64,000 nucleotides of DNA, taken from contig VFFE01007859.1 of assembly GCA_008921705.1 (NCBI GenBank), positions 2,441,021-2,505,020 on the forward strand, given 5' to 3'. Positions 52,101 through 63,559 of the stretch are shown in pieces. This DNA is from Burhinus oedicnemus. Its lineage: Eukaryota; Chordata; Aves; Charadriiformes; Burhinidae. Position numbers and translations under genes: made by a program. Every line of letters begins with the position of its first letter. The first letter of the stretch is position 1. The notes beneath the pieces were generated by a model. The model was not told the origin of the DNA. It did no database searches and saw only the letters and a program-made list of their open reading frames with translations.

Positions 52101-53930
52101 GCCTTATAGTTCTTCCTGTCAGTTCTACTCAATAGCAGATTTTACATTCATAAGCAACACCTTCAATTATATGGTTTTGATATTGGTTGGTTGACTAATA
52201 TCAAAAGAAATGTATCTGTTCAAATCCAGAGTAAATCAATAGAACTTTTGAGAAGTGTAAGAAAACAGAATGAAAAAATGTTTTCCACACATGTACTTCA
52301 CAGCCCTCAGTAACTCTGGTTTCTGGTTTTCTTGAGTTTCAGAAACCTTGAAGTATTTGAGACTAAGCTGGCTTCCAGAGGACACATTTAGTTATACATC
52401 TTCCCTCTCACCCTCATCTCCACCTCTGCTTGAGGTGCCAGGTTCCTTACAGACGTGCATTTCTGTTCCTGCTACAGACTTCAATGACCAGGAAACAGGA
52501 GAACCCCAAAATAACATTAATTTAATGCAATCTCTGTTTACTTCTGATTCAGCAGTAGCGGTTTGTGTAAGTAATAGATAATGTGAGTGTGTTTCTGCTA
52601 TTCAGCTTTAGTATGACCAGAAAATTTTAGGTAACTGAGTATTTTTTTTTTTAAATCAGTAAGTTTCTTCATTTTTTTTTGTTGACAGTCAGTCCCTTCA
52701 AAGACAATTGTTTTATCATGTCTAGATCACAATGAGCCATAACAAGTTGGTTTACATATTTTATTGAGACCATAGATGTTATCTTAAACACAGGCTCTGT
52801 ATTCTTATTCTGTTTTTTGACATATAATTATCTTTTTTTTTTTAAAGAGCTAGACTGTAACATGGTCTAAATTCAGTGGGGAAAAAATGAAAGAAAATAA
52901 ATATTTATCGCACAAAATATGCATTGGATTGCACTAGGTGATCCTGAACTCTTTAATTGCTGGAGAGATTAGAAGGAAGTGTTACAAATAGTTTTGTAAG
53001 GTCAGTTTTTGTCATCTTACAGGTTCTTTGCTCCACTCCTTATACCCTGTAGCTCTGGACAGGAGCTCTGCCGCTGGGCTCTGCCTGCTATGGATCCTGT
53101 TGCTTGCTGATCCTGTCAGTCCTCTGAAGCTGAATGTCAGTTTTGCCACTTAAGTTGTCATAAATATTTTTTGTCCATCTACTTTTACATTAAAAAAAGT
53201 ATAAAGCAGGCTTAAAGAAATTTTTTCTTTCTCTTTTTTCCTTTATTAAGATGTTTGTCACTTGCTGAAGTACCAGCTGTTGTATGAGTGTGTGTAGATC
53301 CTTTTCACACTGAGTTAAAAGTGATTCCATGTATTTTTAATTTCCCTATTCAGCTGCACTAAACAAATTTCTAAGCATTTATCTCCATTGTAACAATACC
53401 TAGCTAATTCATTAAAAAAACCCTACAAATAAGTATATTAAATGTCAAGTAGTCTTGTGTTACATCCCTAATCCCTCATACTATTTTTTTGTTGTTGTTT
53501 TCCTATCCCTTTTGGTTGACTCTTCAAATATAGAAAATCTACTCTTCTGTATCCTTGTAAAATCCCGTTTCTGTAAAATGTTACATGCTCTAGTAAGCCA
53601 TTTAATATAGATCTCTTGCTTTTGTTTACTGAAGCTGTAAATTTAAGATATTTCACTCTTACACCTCCCCCCAAAAGCCCAGTGGACCAAAAGGACAGTG
53701 TGGTCTTCTCAAATACAGTCAGTTTTAGAGAACAAGTTTACCACTTTGGTGATGGGATTTCCTTTTTTGCAGGGGCTGTGTGTGTGTCAGATTCAAAATA
53801 TCCTGTGCTCAACAAATGGCATAACTGAACAATTTTAAAATGAGAACTTGATTAAAAATAGTTTGAGGAAAATGAGAGGGATGGCTTGACTTCTGACATT
53901 TTTTAGTGTCCCTTGATTTTGATTTATCTG
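40190..53930 (+). other. CtBP intron, nothing recognised beyond simple repeats
   Basis: It contains T16 at 40893-40908 and the A17 run at 44547. No exon or mobile element is identified. A 135-codon minus-strand open frame (48346-48753) contains a lysine string from a T run and no family signature. Confidence 0.5.
44547..44563 (+). repeat. Poly(A) tract, 17 bases
   Basis: Seventeen uninterrupted A bases. I see no upstream processed-gene sequence or target duplication that would make it a retroposed mRNA tail. Confidence 0.93.
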
Positions 53931-53996
53931 ATGTTATAGAATCAAATCACATGTCATCATCATGTTATAGAATCAAATCAAATGACATGTCATAAT
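53931..53996 (+). repeat. 31-bp direct duplication with a small insertion in copy two
   Basis: ATGTTATAGAATCAAATC begins at 53931 and again at 53962. Both copies continue with ACATGTCAT, but copy two has five extra bases (AAATG-like) before it. Confidence 0.92.
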
Positions 53997-54032
53997 GATA
54001 TTTCATGTCTGAAATATTATTGTGATATGACA
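53988..54032. other. Imperfect hairpin (inverted repeat)
   Basis: The left arm 53988-54005 (TGTCATAATGATATTTCA) pairs with 54010-54032 around a four-base loop TGTC. Twelve base pairs next to the loop include one G-T pair. Then comes a five-base bulge on the right arm (54022-54026) and six more pairs. It is AT-rich. The tiny loop is unlike a typical microRNA precursor. Confidence 0.75.
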
Positions 54033-55847
54033 AATTTTTTCTATTCTTATTGCACCCATTGCACCTTTTAAAAAAAAAAAAGGCTTAGGTCCAGTCTTTC
54101 TAGACACAATTCAGAAATTATTTAGGCACAATATACATCATATTTCGTAATAGAGATAAAAATCTATTTTTGTATATTAATGCTGTCTTATAATCTCTTA
54201 GGTCAATATTGCTGTTGCTTATGGACATTTGAAGTATTTATAGTAGGAAGGATGTTAGTGCTGGATTTAAGAGAAGGGATAAGACCAAATTTCCTATCAA
54301 GGTACTGTGGATGTCAGCCCTGTAAGGCCTCCGTACTGTATGGTGGTCTGCAAAGATTTTTCTGCACAAAATGCAGTAATTTCAATGAAGATTAATTTTT
54401 ATTCTTGCATCATCATCCTGCTGCTTGTCATTAATCAATCCTTTACCTTTTTAATCTTATGCATGTCTTACTGTTAAATCGGATTTTTTTTAATGACTCC
54501 TACTTTCTTATTCTAACATATTTGACACTTAATATGGTTAAATGGCTGTTTAAATGGCTGTGTAGGGCATTTAGTTATGTATACCCTGTGAAGTTTGTAT
54601 GTGTGGAGACCGACTCAAGTGAAGTGAACTCTCTTATGGGACTAAAATCTTTCTTCTAGCTTCTTCAGTGGTGCAAAACAATAATACTACTTCTTAGTGT
54701 TACCTAGAAAAGTCTGGGTGTCCCAGATACGAGATGCTACAAAATGACACAATACTGTTGAACATATTTGTTTGCTTTGTTACTTTGGCTTTAAGTGTTT
54801 GGGTTATTGAAAGGTTAAGGATGTTTGCTTAGTTCATGTAGGGACTTTCTAGTTTAAACGAGTTGAAACTAGTTTCTTCTTGAATGGCTGTTGCTTTTCA
54901 ACTCTTGTTAAGTGTTGTCCATGCCAAGGACTGCTATGGTGATCTTTTCTACCCTGTTAAACTACTCCAATTTTTTCTTTCTTTTTTAAACTCAATAGAG
55001 TTTTTCTTCTGTGATTAAATAAAAAATAACCTTGTTCAAATAATCTAAGTGTTGTAAGTCCTATGTGAGTCTTTGTGACACAATGGAAGCTGTTCCTCCT
55101 TATCAATCAATCGTAGGCTCATTCAGGTGGTTGAGGAGACATGTCTGTCAGGAGTGGGGATTTACAGCTGGGATTAAGTTAAAACACTTCTTCTATATTT
55201 TGTTGCCCCAAAAGAGTGTACAAAACACACATTTTTAGCTGATACTTTAAAAGAAGGCGTTTACCCCTGACCACGGGGCAGTGTTGTAGGCCATATGCAC
55301 TCCATTGAGACTCACCCTGGTCACTGTAAGAGTGTTAGTTCACTGTAAATAACATACTGGGTCCTTTGTAAGCAGCTAATTGTAGTAGTGTTGTCTTTTG
55401 GAGAAGGAATAAGGGTGCGCACTCCTGCTACAGCAAGTGACCCAGAACATCCGTGCCAAACTGCAGAATGCTCCAGAGGACGTTCATAGCCTTCTCCAGC
55501 TTCATCTGCCCCCTTCTCATTAGATTACTGGTGGAAAAAGATGAATACAGCTAGCTGTTGAGCTTTGTCTCCTTTTCCAAAGGTACTAAAATGCTTATTG
55601 CATAGTGTATAGAATTTAGGTGACATGGTACATCATTAAATGCTCCTACAAGCTAAAGGTAAATTCATGTAGAAATGAACTTGGGCCTGAAGTGTGTTGG
55701 TAAACTGAAATGTATTCACGCTTCAGCGCATTTTGGCAAAGAACTGAAGTTGGATGCTTCAGAGTATGGTGAGTTCAGTCTTCGTTACAGTATCAGTTGC
55801 TGCTTTTTGTAGAATTACAGAGGTTTTGCATTCACAGAAAGAAGCAT

Positions 55848-55977
55848 CAGGTACAGGCAAATGCTCTAGTCTGAAGCCGTAGTATTGCCACTGCTTCTAA
55901 AAATGGTTAAGCCTATTTATTTTCTGGCAGAATCATTTTTAGAGCTTCTGAAGACTATAAACTCTTCCAAAAAGGCA
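55848..55977 (+). repeat. Copy A of an unclassified diverged repeat pair
   Basis: It begins CAGGTACAGGCAAA, has TCTAAAAATGGTTAA in the middle, then TGGCAGAA, and ends with TTCTGAAGACT and AAAGGCA. The same blocks in the same order occur at 57326-57474. Identity by eye is roughly three-quarters, with a T-run insertion in the other copy. I do not recognise the family. Confidence 0.8.
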
Positions 55978-57325
55978 CACAGGAACGGACGATCTTAAAA
56001 ATAAATTTTAAGCTGTTGTTTCTGATTTACCCATCAAAACTGCTCTATTCTTGCTCATGTTGCAAGATGGGCGCCATGAAGAAGTCTTACTCGAGTGAGA
56101 GTGTGAGTGCAAAATGCAATGAAGGATGTTAATTATTGCATATTTTACCTAGTTTTATGTCTTCAGTTAGTGGATTGTTTTCTTTATGGCAGACAGCTTT
56201 GAAAACAAACATATCTCTGTCATTGAAAAACAGGATAATATCCAAATTGAACAGTATTGTCATTCTGGATGGGCTAAATAGCAAGTTCTGCCATGTATAG
56301 TATTTCCTATGGGTTGTGCTGTTGTAGTGTGCTAGGTTCTGTGTTATCTGTGTTCCAAAGAGTTTATGAAGGACTACAGTAGTAGGAAAAAAAGTCCATA
56401 TGCTTTTGTTAAAGAAGCACTAATTAATAAATATATACAAAAAAACCCCCAAACCCTTCCTCATGTATGCAGAGCTGTGATGAGCAGGTACGCAAGTGAA
56501 ATGAGGTGTGTTGACCTCCTTGTGAGCAAACAGTGAAAGCTCAGGAGCATTTTCGATTGAGATGTTAATACTTAAGATTATTCAGGTTTTTTAATCAACT
56601 GGTAGTTTCTTTCTGAGTCAAAACAATAGCTGAAACCAAAACAATGTCAGCTCTGCATGCAGTTTATTATGGGATTATGATAGATCTGAAATGTTATCTT
56701 AAGACTATTATTAACTGTTAATTGACATTTAATTCTACTTAGTTTTAATATAAACACTTTTTTGTTAAGAGTTTGTTTTGCAGAACAAAGGGAAAAGTGT
56801 ATTTGTGTACATACACACAGGCAGTTTTAGTAATGTCTGATCTAATACTACATCAAGGGGAAACGGTGATTTAATGAGCACAAAGCTAACTGAAGTTCAT
56901 AACTAGAACTGTGTTACTGATGTTGTTGGAAGGGTTTAAGAAAAATCTTCTTGCCCTGCACGTGGCTTCAGAATTTAACGGCTGAAGTAGGTTATGCCAG
57001 GAAGGAGGCTTGTGTCTGCAAAACTTCAGAGCTGGGTCTTTGAGTTCTGTGTAATTAAAATATAACATTTTGTTGAACACGCCTCAGCAGAGGTCCTACA
57101 GCTACCTGACATCTCTGCAGAAAACCCACCCTTTTGGCGATATGTACGATGGGCGCTGGCCTGCTCAAGCTGAGGATCTTCCCCTGGGGAGAGGTGGTGG
57201 GTTCATTGCACCCTGGCTGTCCGCAGATCTGCTGGTTAGTCCAACACCTCCAGGGCGGTCTTGAACTGCTTTAACGATACTGTGTGATTTAATGATAGCA
57301 TTTGATCATTCTAGAGATAGGAAGA

Positions 57326-57474
57326 CAGGTACAGGCAAAGACTCTGGTTTGACGCCTTGGTATTGGCAGCACATCTAAAAATGGTTAAACCTACTTAATC
57401 TTTTTTTTTTTATTGGCAGAACTACTTTTTTGGGTTTTTTAGAGGTTCTGAAGACTCTGGTGTGCCAAAGGCAG
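57326..57474 (+). repeat. Copy B of the same diverged repeat pair
   Basis: Blocks CAGGTACAGGCAAA, TCTAAAAATGGTTAA, TGGCAGAA, TTCTGAAGACT and AAAGGCA are collinear with copy A, same strand, 1478 bases downstream. A T10 expansion and a further T-rich stretch lengthen this copy. Either a local duplication or two insertions of one unlisted repeat would explain it. Confidence 0.8.
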
Positions 57475-57578
57475 CCATGCAGTGTGCAGGGCAGCCTCTT
57501 GCATGTCCCCAGAGGAGTCTTCACTCTTCATTTCTAAACCACCACCGTGTTTTGAAATCCAGACATTATCTCTTGTTC

Positions 57579-57595
57579 AAAAAAAAAAAAAAAAA
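57579..57595 (+). repeat. Poly(A) tract, about 17 bases
   Basis: An uninterrupted A run is followed by GCGCAGC. It lies about 100 bases after repeat copy B and might be its ragged 3' tail, but copy A has no matching run. Confidence 0.9.
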
Positions 57596-59904
57596 GCGCA
57601 GCTTCAGCTCAGCCCTTAGCACTTACATGTGATATGTATTTAATGGCATACTAAGAAGCTTATTGTGAATTAATTCAAGATTCATAAAAATTAGTATTTA
57701 CTGCTACCAAGAATTACAGGCTTCTACCTTACGAGCTACCAGAAGTGAAGAAACAAGCTAGGGTTTGGGTTTTGCCTGCCTCTTGAAGGTCAGTGAGACC
57801 TTGGTATTGGAGGAAAGCATCAACAAAGTGTGAGTGTGTGTGACTCCAACCACAGAGGCTGATTCCTTAGTACGCACCCAGTGTTCTTAAAGACCTTGAG
57901 CCAGAACATGTTACTCATGACCATCTGTTGAATAATGATGTTGTGGAGGCCAGACGTGGTCCTTGTGTAAGCAACTGTAAGCACAATTTCATTCTATATA
58001 TCTTAACTCTTAGCCTAAAGAAGAACCAGAAAGCAAGAAGAGCGGTTGCAGCTGGGAAACTGAGCTAAAGAAGAATTATTTCTTCCTGAATAAATTGATT
58101 GGCAAGTGTTGTTCAAAATAAAACAATATTTTTCTAAAAGGTGTGGTATACAGAAGAGGTTACCAGAGGAGTATTGAGACTGACTTGCTTAATGTGGATC
58201 ACCTGCCATCAGTAGAGTGGCTGTGCTAATGACAAAATTGGAAGGCATCCTAAATATAGAAGAGAATCAAGATATTGTACAGAAATAACTGAGATGACAT
58301 TGAAAACTGGGCTAATATAAGTGGAATCAAATTCAAAATGCAAAATCGAAGGTCATATCTTCTAAGTGAGTAATAGCAGAGTTTTGTAAAATAGGAGCTT
58401 GCAGCAAGATCCTCATTATAGATAAATAGTACTTGGATGATCATGGGATGTGCTTTAGCAGTCCCTGTAATGTGCATAAAAACAAGTGAACAGAATTTTC
58501 TGCTCTATCAGTGTGAGTTCATAATTTCTGAACAGTTTAATGAGTGAGGTGAATAGAGTATTGTATAAGAGAGAGACGTGAGAAGTATAGAGCGTTCATC
58601 CTTAGATACGGTGTGGAGCAAAAGTAAAAGAACTGAAAGCCAATGACTACAAAAGAAAAAAATGGTACCAACAAATGCTGAATGAATTGAGGGTGAATGC
58701 TGGAAGAGGATTCCTGATGGGCAGAGCACCCAAATCCCACCACATCTTTCCAGGGAGAGGGACAGTGAAAAAATGAAGGGGGTTTCCTTAATAGGAAGTT
58801 CAAGTTCATGAAAGGAATTATTTTACGTAGTTCCTATAATATGTCAAACCTGTGCTTCTTAGAAATGTGTTATGCCAGTAGTACTCTTAATGCTTTATTC
58901 AAACTATTTTCTTTATCTGAGAAAAGTGTGGATGCTCACAACTACTACATCTTTGAGACAACCTGCTCTTGGAGTAAAAGCAGGTTGTGATAAATGTTGT
59001 CATACAAGTACATTGATTTATAGGCTAAATGTATAAAGTTAGGAGAAGAATATACTTAACTACTGTATTAAATATGTCACCACAATAGAATGCACAAATA
59101 TCCTTCAAAAAGAGATCAAAAGTTCCAAAACAAAACTCCAGGGAGGAAAACTTAGGAGAATGTTAAATGGGCTATAGATACTCATTTCTAGATGGTTATA
59201 TTTTTTGCTGATCTGAGAAAGCTGATAAATTCTTAAAAGCCTATTTTAGATTTTAGTACAGTATCAACTGTTTTCTTAAATTCCTTATGGTCTCAAAATT
59301 GCACTCATGAAACATCAGCTATGTTTACCAAAATATTTTCAAATTTAGATGAGGGTTGCAACACAGGGAGATAGTTCAAAGAAGGAAGCGTATATCTGGT
59401 GTTGACAGTTTTGCAAAATGATGTGAATGTGCATGTACAATATTCAGAATTTTCACTGTAAGTAAAAAAAAAAAATCTTTACTCTTCAAAAAAAAAAAAC
59501 CCCACCCCAAGCCTATAATTATAACAGATTTTGACTTTAAAAATAGCATTTGTTCTTGTGCTTTAAATCAGAAAGTATCGAGGCTTTTTATTGTAGCAAT
59601 ATATTCTATCACCATTGAAAACCAGTGTGGAAAAAGACAACTGGGGTTGCCATCTTTTTGTTAAGTTTCTGTGCAGAACCTACATCTCTGGGAATCTGGA
59701 ATTTTTAAGCCCTATAGGAGTGCAAAGAATAATAAGCAATGCTTAAATAATAATAATTAAAAAAAAATCTGAGTTCATTGTTGTATAATGTTCACTGCAT
59801 AATGAATGATGTAAATTGACATTTGAATAAGTGAGTAAAAGAAATGTTCAGAGCACTGAGCATATAGAGATTGCCTCCCTCCCCCCTCCCCAAACCTGCC
59901 CATG

Positions 59905-59935
59905 GTTATAACCTCCCTGCTGTTATAACCTCCCT
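59905..59935 (+). repeat. 14-bp direct repeat beside a C-rich tract
   Basis: GTTATAACCTCCCT occurs at 59905-59918 and 59922-59935. Immediately upstream (59874-59891) lies a C-rich run with C2, C3, C6 and C4 blocks, a weaker G-quadruplex candidate on the minus strand. Confidence 0.9.
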
Positions 59936-60536
59936 TCCCTCACCCAACAGGCTCCGGGATGTCAATGGCCTAACGTAAAGCCATGCAGGTAGGACCAGAG
60001 GCTCCGAAGAGCTATGGGAGTTAAAACAGTGCTCTTAAAGCAGTGCTTCTGTTAAAGATCTGCAGTGTCATCCCATGTCTGAGATGAATATCTGGATAAT
60101 TGGATGTATGAACAAGAGAAACACAGCTATCTGTTTGAGAGGCAGCACCTCGCAGCATCGTAGAAATTACGCAGAAACATTGGTTCTTCGGAGAAACAGT
60201 GGTCTACTAAGACGTGTGGCAAAGTGGAAGGTGTTTGCTTTGAGTCAGAATAGTAGTGCAGGAGTTGTCAAATTTTAATTTGCTTTTCATTGAGTGGCTT
60301 AATATATTCAATAATTCCAGTTTCCAAGAAAAGAATGAGGCATCTTGATCTTGAAGTACTTCATAAAACGATTATTGAACTGGATCACACTGTAAGCGCC
60401 ATCTGGCGCAACGTCCTGTATCCAATAGCAGCTGAGAACAGGCCAACTATATATGGTATTTCTAATACTTCCAGCCTTCAGGTACTTTCACAGTATGGAC
60501 TTCTGAACCTGATGCAGTTTGTGTTGCACTCAGTAA

Positions 60537-60566
60537 TATATATATATATATGTAGATATATATATT
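60537..60566 (+). repeat. (TA)n microsatellite followed by a C run
   Basis: An alternating TA stretch is interrupted once by GTAG, then followed by TTC and nine C bases. The 131-codon open frame across it (60290-60685) encodes a YIYI-type string from this repeat and is not credible as a gene. Confidence 0.93.
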
Positions 60567-61738
60567 CCCCCCCCCTTTCTCTGGGAGTGTGGCTGATGCC
60601 CCTTTTAACTCTTGTGAACTTAAGTCTGTGCACTCTTGTCTGGGAAGGAGAAAGGTTTATTAGAAGATACACCAGGATCAAGTGACTGGTAGCAGACAAA
60701 TAAAAAGCAGTAGTGGGCATTTTTTGACTACTGGAATGGCTTACAGACATTTAGGATAGAAACGTTGTCATTCTGGGTGATAAGGTAAAGATGTCCTGGT
60801 GTATTTGATTATACTACTTGACATTATGCATGCAGATACATTTCAGAATACACTAAGTAGGTATACATATATGCATGTATGCAGTCATTTATCAGGGATA
60901 AATTTGCGTAATTATAGCTCATAATTTGTCTGCGTTGCAGCTATTTTTGAAAGTTAAATAATTGCTGATAGGAGGGAGTGGTAATTTATGGCAAGAGAAA
61001 ATGCTTTCGCCTCATCTTATCTTGGGGGTGGTGGGCGTAATTCTGAAGCTGGTCCTGTTTGCTGCTTCTCTAAAATATGCATTGCTGCTAGCTGTAGTTG
61101 CGTTTTGGTGACTCAAAAGATTCATAGCAATGTAGGTATTTTCTTAGCAAATGAAATGATCACCGTGCCGAAAATTCGTAAAATATGGGAATAAATGGTG
61201 GTTTGTAAGTGGGAATATTTGGATATATTTTCCAAATAAAGATTCTTCATTCTGAAAGAAAATAACATTTTATAATAAATTTCTAGTTGCTAATAATATG
61301 CCAGAGAATAGATTTGGGTTGCCATAGTTAGGGAAGACAGCAGCTTATCTAAGTAGTAAGCCATTTTTAAGGAACCATGTCTTTTTATTAACTTAGCAGT
61401 GTTCTATAAATGATGAGATTGAAGTGTGGATATGGCCTTTGAGAAGATGAATGTCATGAGAAAGAGCTGATGGAAGTATAACTTCAAATATCTTCCTGTT
61501 TATGTGTTTAATATATTATTAAATGTCATTTGTTTAAAAAAGGAATTCAATTCCTAATGGATCTAATATAAACAAATATTGTTTTGTATTCCTTAGGCTG
61601 TATTTGGGTTTTGTTTCATGACAGCATTTCAGAATTAAGATTCCGTTATTTATTAGCTGGAACGAAGGACAGGAAAGACCTCGTGTTATGTGTTTAGCTA
61701 GGAAATCCATGGAAGTTCAGAAAGTGGCTAAACATTAT

Positions 61739-61778
61739 GGATGTAAAGTACTCATTGAGGATGTAAAATACTCACTGG
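61739..61778 (+). repeat. 20-bp tandem duplication
   Basis: GGATGTAAAGTACTCATTGA (61739-61758) is followed directly by GGATGTAAAATACTCACTGG (61759-61778), with three differences. It lies in a 61-codon open frame (61688-61873) that matches nothing I know. Confidence 0.92.
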
Positions 61779-63559
61779 CTCACTGCAAGTGTGAAAGTAT
61801 GCTTCTAGGAAATGCCGGATGTTTTACTACAAAAGAAATATTTGGAAGATCTGACAAGACTTCAGTCACATGAAGACTGCCTGAGAGCACCACATATCTG
61901 GCATTGTAGAGGATTAAAACTAATTTTAGGACAGCCTTCTAATGCTGTTGATATAACATAGTTAGCCTGCAGAGACCGAGTACTAAGGGGTTTCAGGAGC
62001 TAATAATTGTGAACTTCAATAAACGGGATCTCAGTATTTTAAATACTTTGTTTAGGACATGTTTCAAAGCTGTATAGCAATAACCTAACCAGGATAACGG
62101 AGACTGAGGATGTGCCCAAGTGTGGTGTTCTGCCATAAGAGATGCTCTGTCTTCCTCCCCGGAGAAGGAATGACTTCTCTGATACCTTTACGTGAGATTG
62201 GAAAAGCTCTTCTTGATGCATGTCTCAGTAGTGGAAAATATCCGTACAGGAAGATACTTAACCATGTGTATAGCTTCAGACCTTGAAGTCCAGTGGGATC
62301 CACTCTATTCCTGAGTTCAAGCAAATACTTAAAGTTAGTCAGCAGGCACAAAATTTTGACAAATGTTGTCCATCTCTCAGGTAAGACACTTGCCTTCATG
62401 TAATTAAGTAAAATTTTCATCATCTTAATCGTACTAGAAAACTTTGTGTACTCCAATAATGATGACTGCTGAAGTCTGACTAGTTAAGGAATTTATTTGG
62501 TGTAAAGATTCCCCTATGCAGGTAATCTGGTTTTATTACTTTTAACACTAAAATCAGCAACATATTTGAAGGAATAAATTACAAAGCAAGGAGAAGTCTA
62601 GAAAGTAATTATTACGGATAGGGTAGTGAATTCTCTAACCACCACTTCAATGATTTTTTTTTTTTTGTTAACTTTTGGTTATGCTTTATAAAACATGTTT
62701 ATAGACTATGTCAGCAATGTTCTTCCTCAGTTGCTGTTGCAAAGACTATTTTCACAGTTTATCACAAAATGCCAGATTTGCTCAGCATGTAATTTAATCT
62801 TATGCTTGGAAGCATCCACATTACTTGGTTATCATGAAATTATTCTTTAATAAAAATGTATGCTTTGTGATCTATATTTTATTAATTTGGTGAGTCAGTT
62901 TATCGATTGTTGCAGATGCCATGAATGTATAATTTGTCACAGTTATTGGTTGCCTGTCAGCAGTTTGTAGCACCACAGAGTTCTTGGCTCTTGGGGCACC
63001 TTAGAAATAAGTCTGTCTTGATCTGCAAACGAAAAGCTTTCTCCTGTAAATTATCCTCAAGACTTGGGTTGATATCAGGTTTATCACTTCACGGCATGTA
63101 TTATCCTGTATTAGCCAAACGCTACGAACAAATTAATAACATGGCCTGTTCAGGCACGAGTTTTCAGCAAATAGGATTTAGTGATTTTAAATGCTGGGGA
63201 TGAGGTCAGACAACATTACAAATGGGAGGCACAGATTTTCTGACTAGTTTAGTACACTCTAAATTTAGGAATTTATAGGGTCACTAAACTGGAAAAAACA
63301 AAAGAAAATTCTGAGCTTTTTTTATCCCCTCTTCTACAGTTGATAGTGTTCTGCTGTAATATACAGCAGTCAAGAGATTTGTTGATTGGAAAGTTTATTT
63401 TTATGAACAAATGTTAATAAATTTCAATTTTTTAAAAAAATAAGACTACTCAGGGTTTTTTTTTTAAAAGCAAAGCAGATATTTATTTCCAGAATTGTTG
63501 GACTTTCTTATTAAAGTTTACTTTGCTAATAATTTTGCAGTGGTGGTGACAGTGTAAAG

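Larger units (their letters stand above)
54033..63559 (+). other. CtBP intron with the repeat pair and local GC-richer patches
   Basis: Besides the repeat pair and microsatellite, 57070-57264 is GC-richer than its surroundings and stays open for 64 codons. Paired A runs lie at 59463-59475 and 59488-59499. No exon can be supported. Confidence 0.45.

Noticed and set aside
60290..60685. 131-codon open frame, one of the longest in the window
   Set aside because: It reads through a TA microsatellite and a C run, and shows no domain or coding bias.
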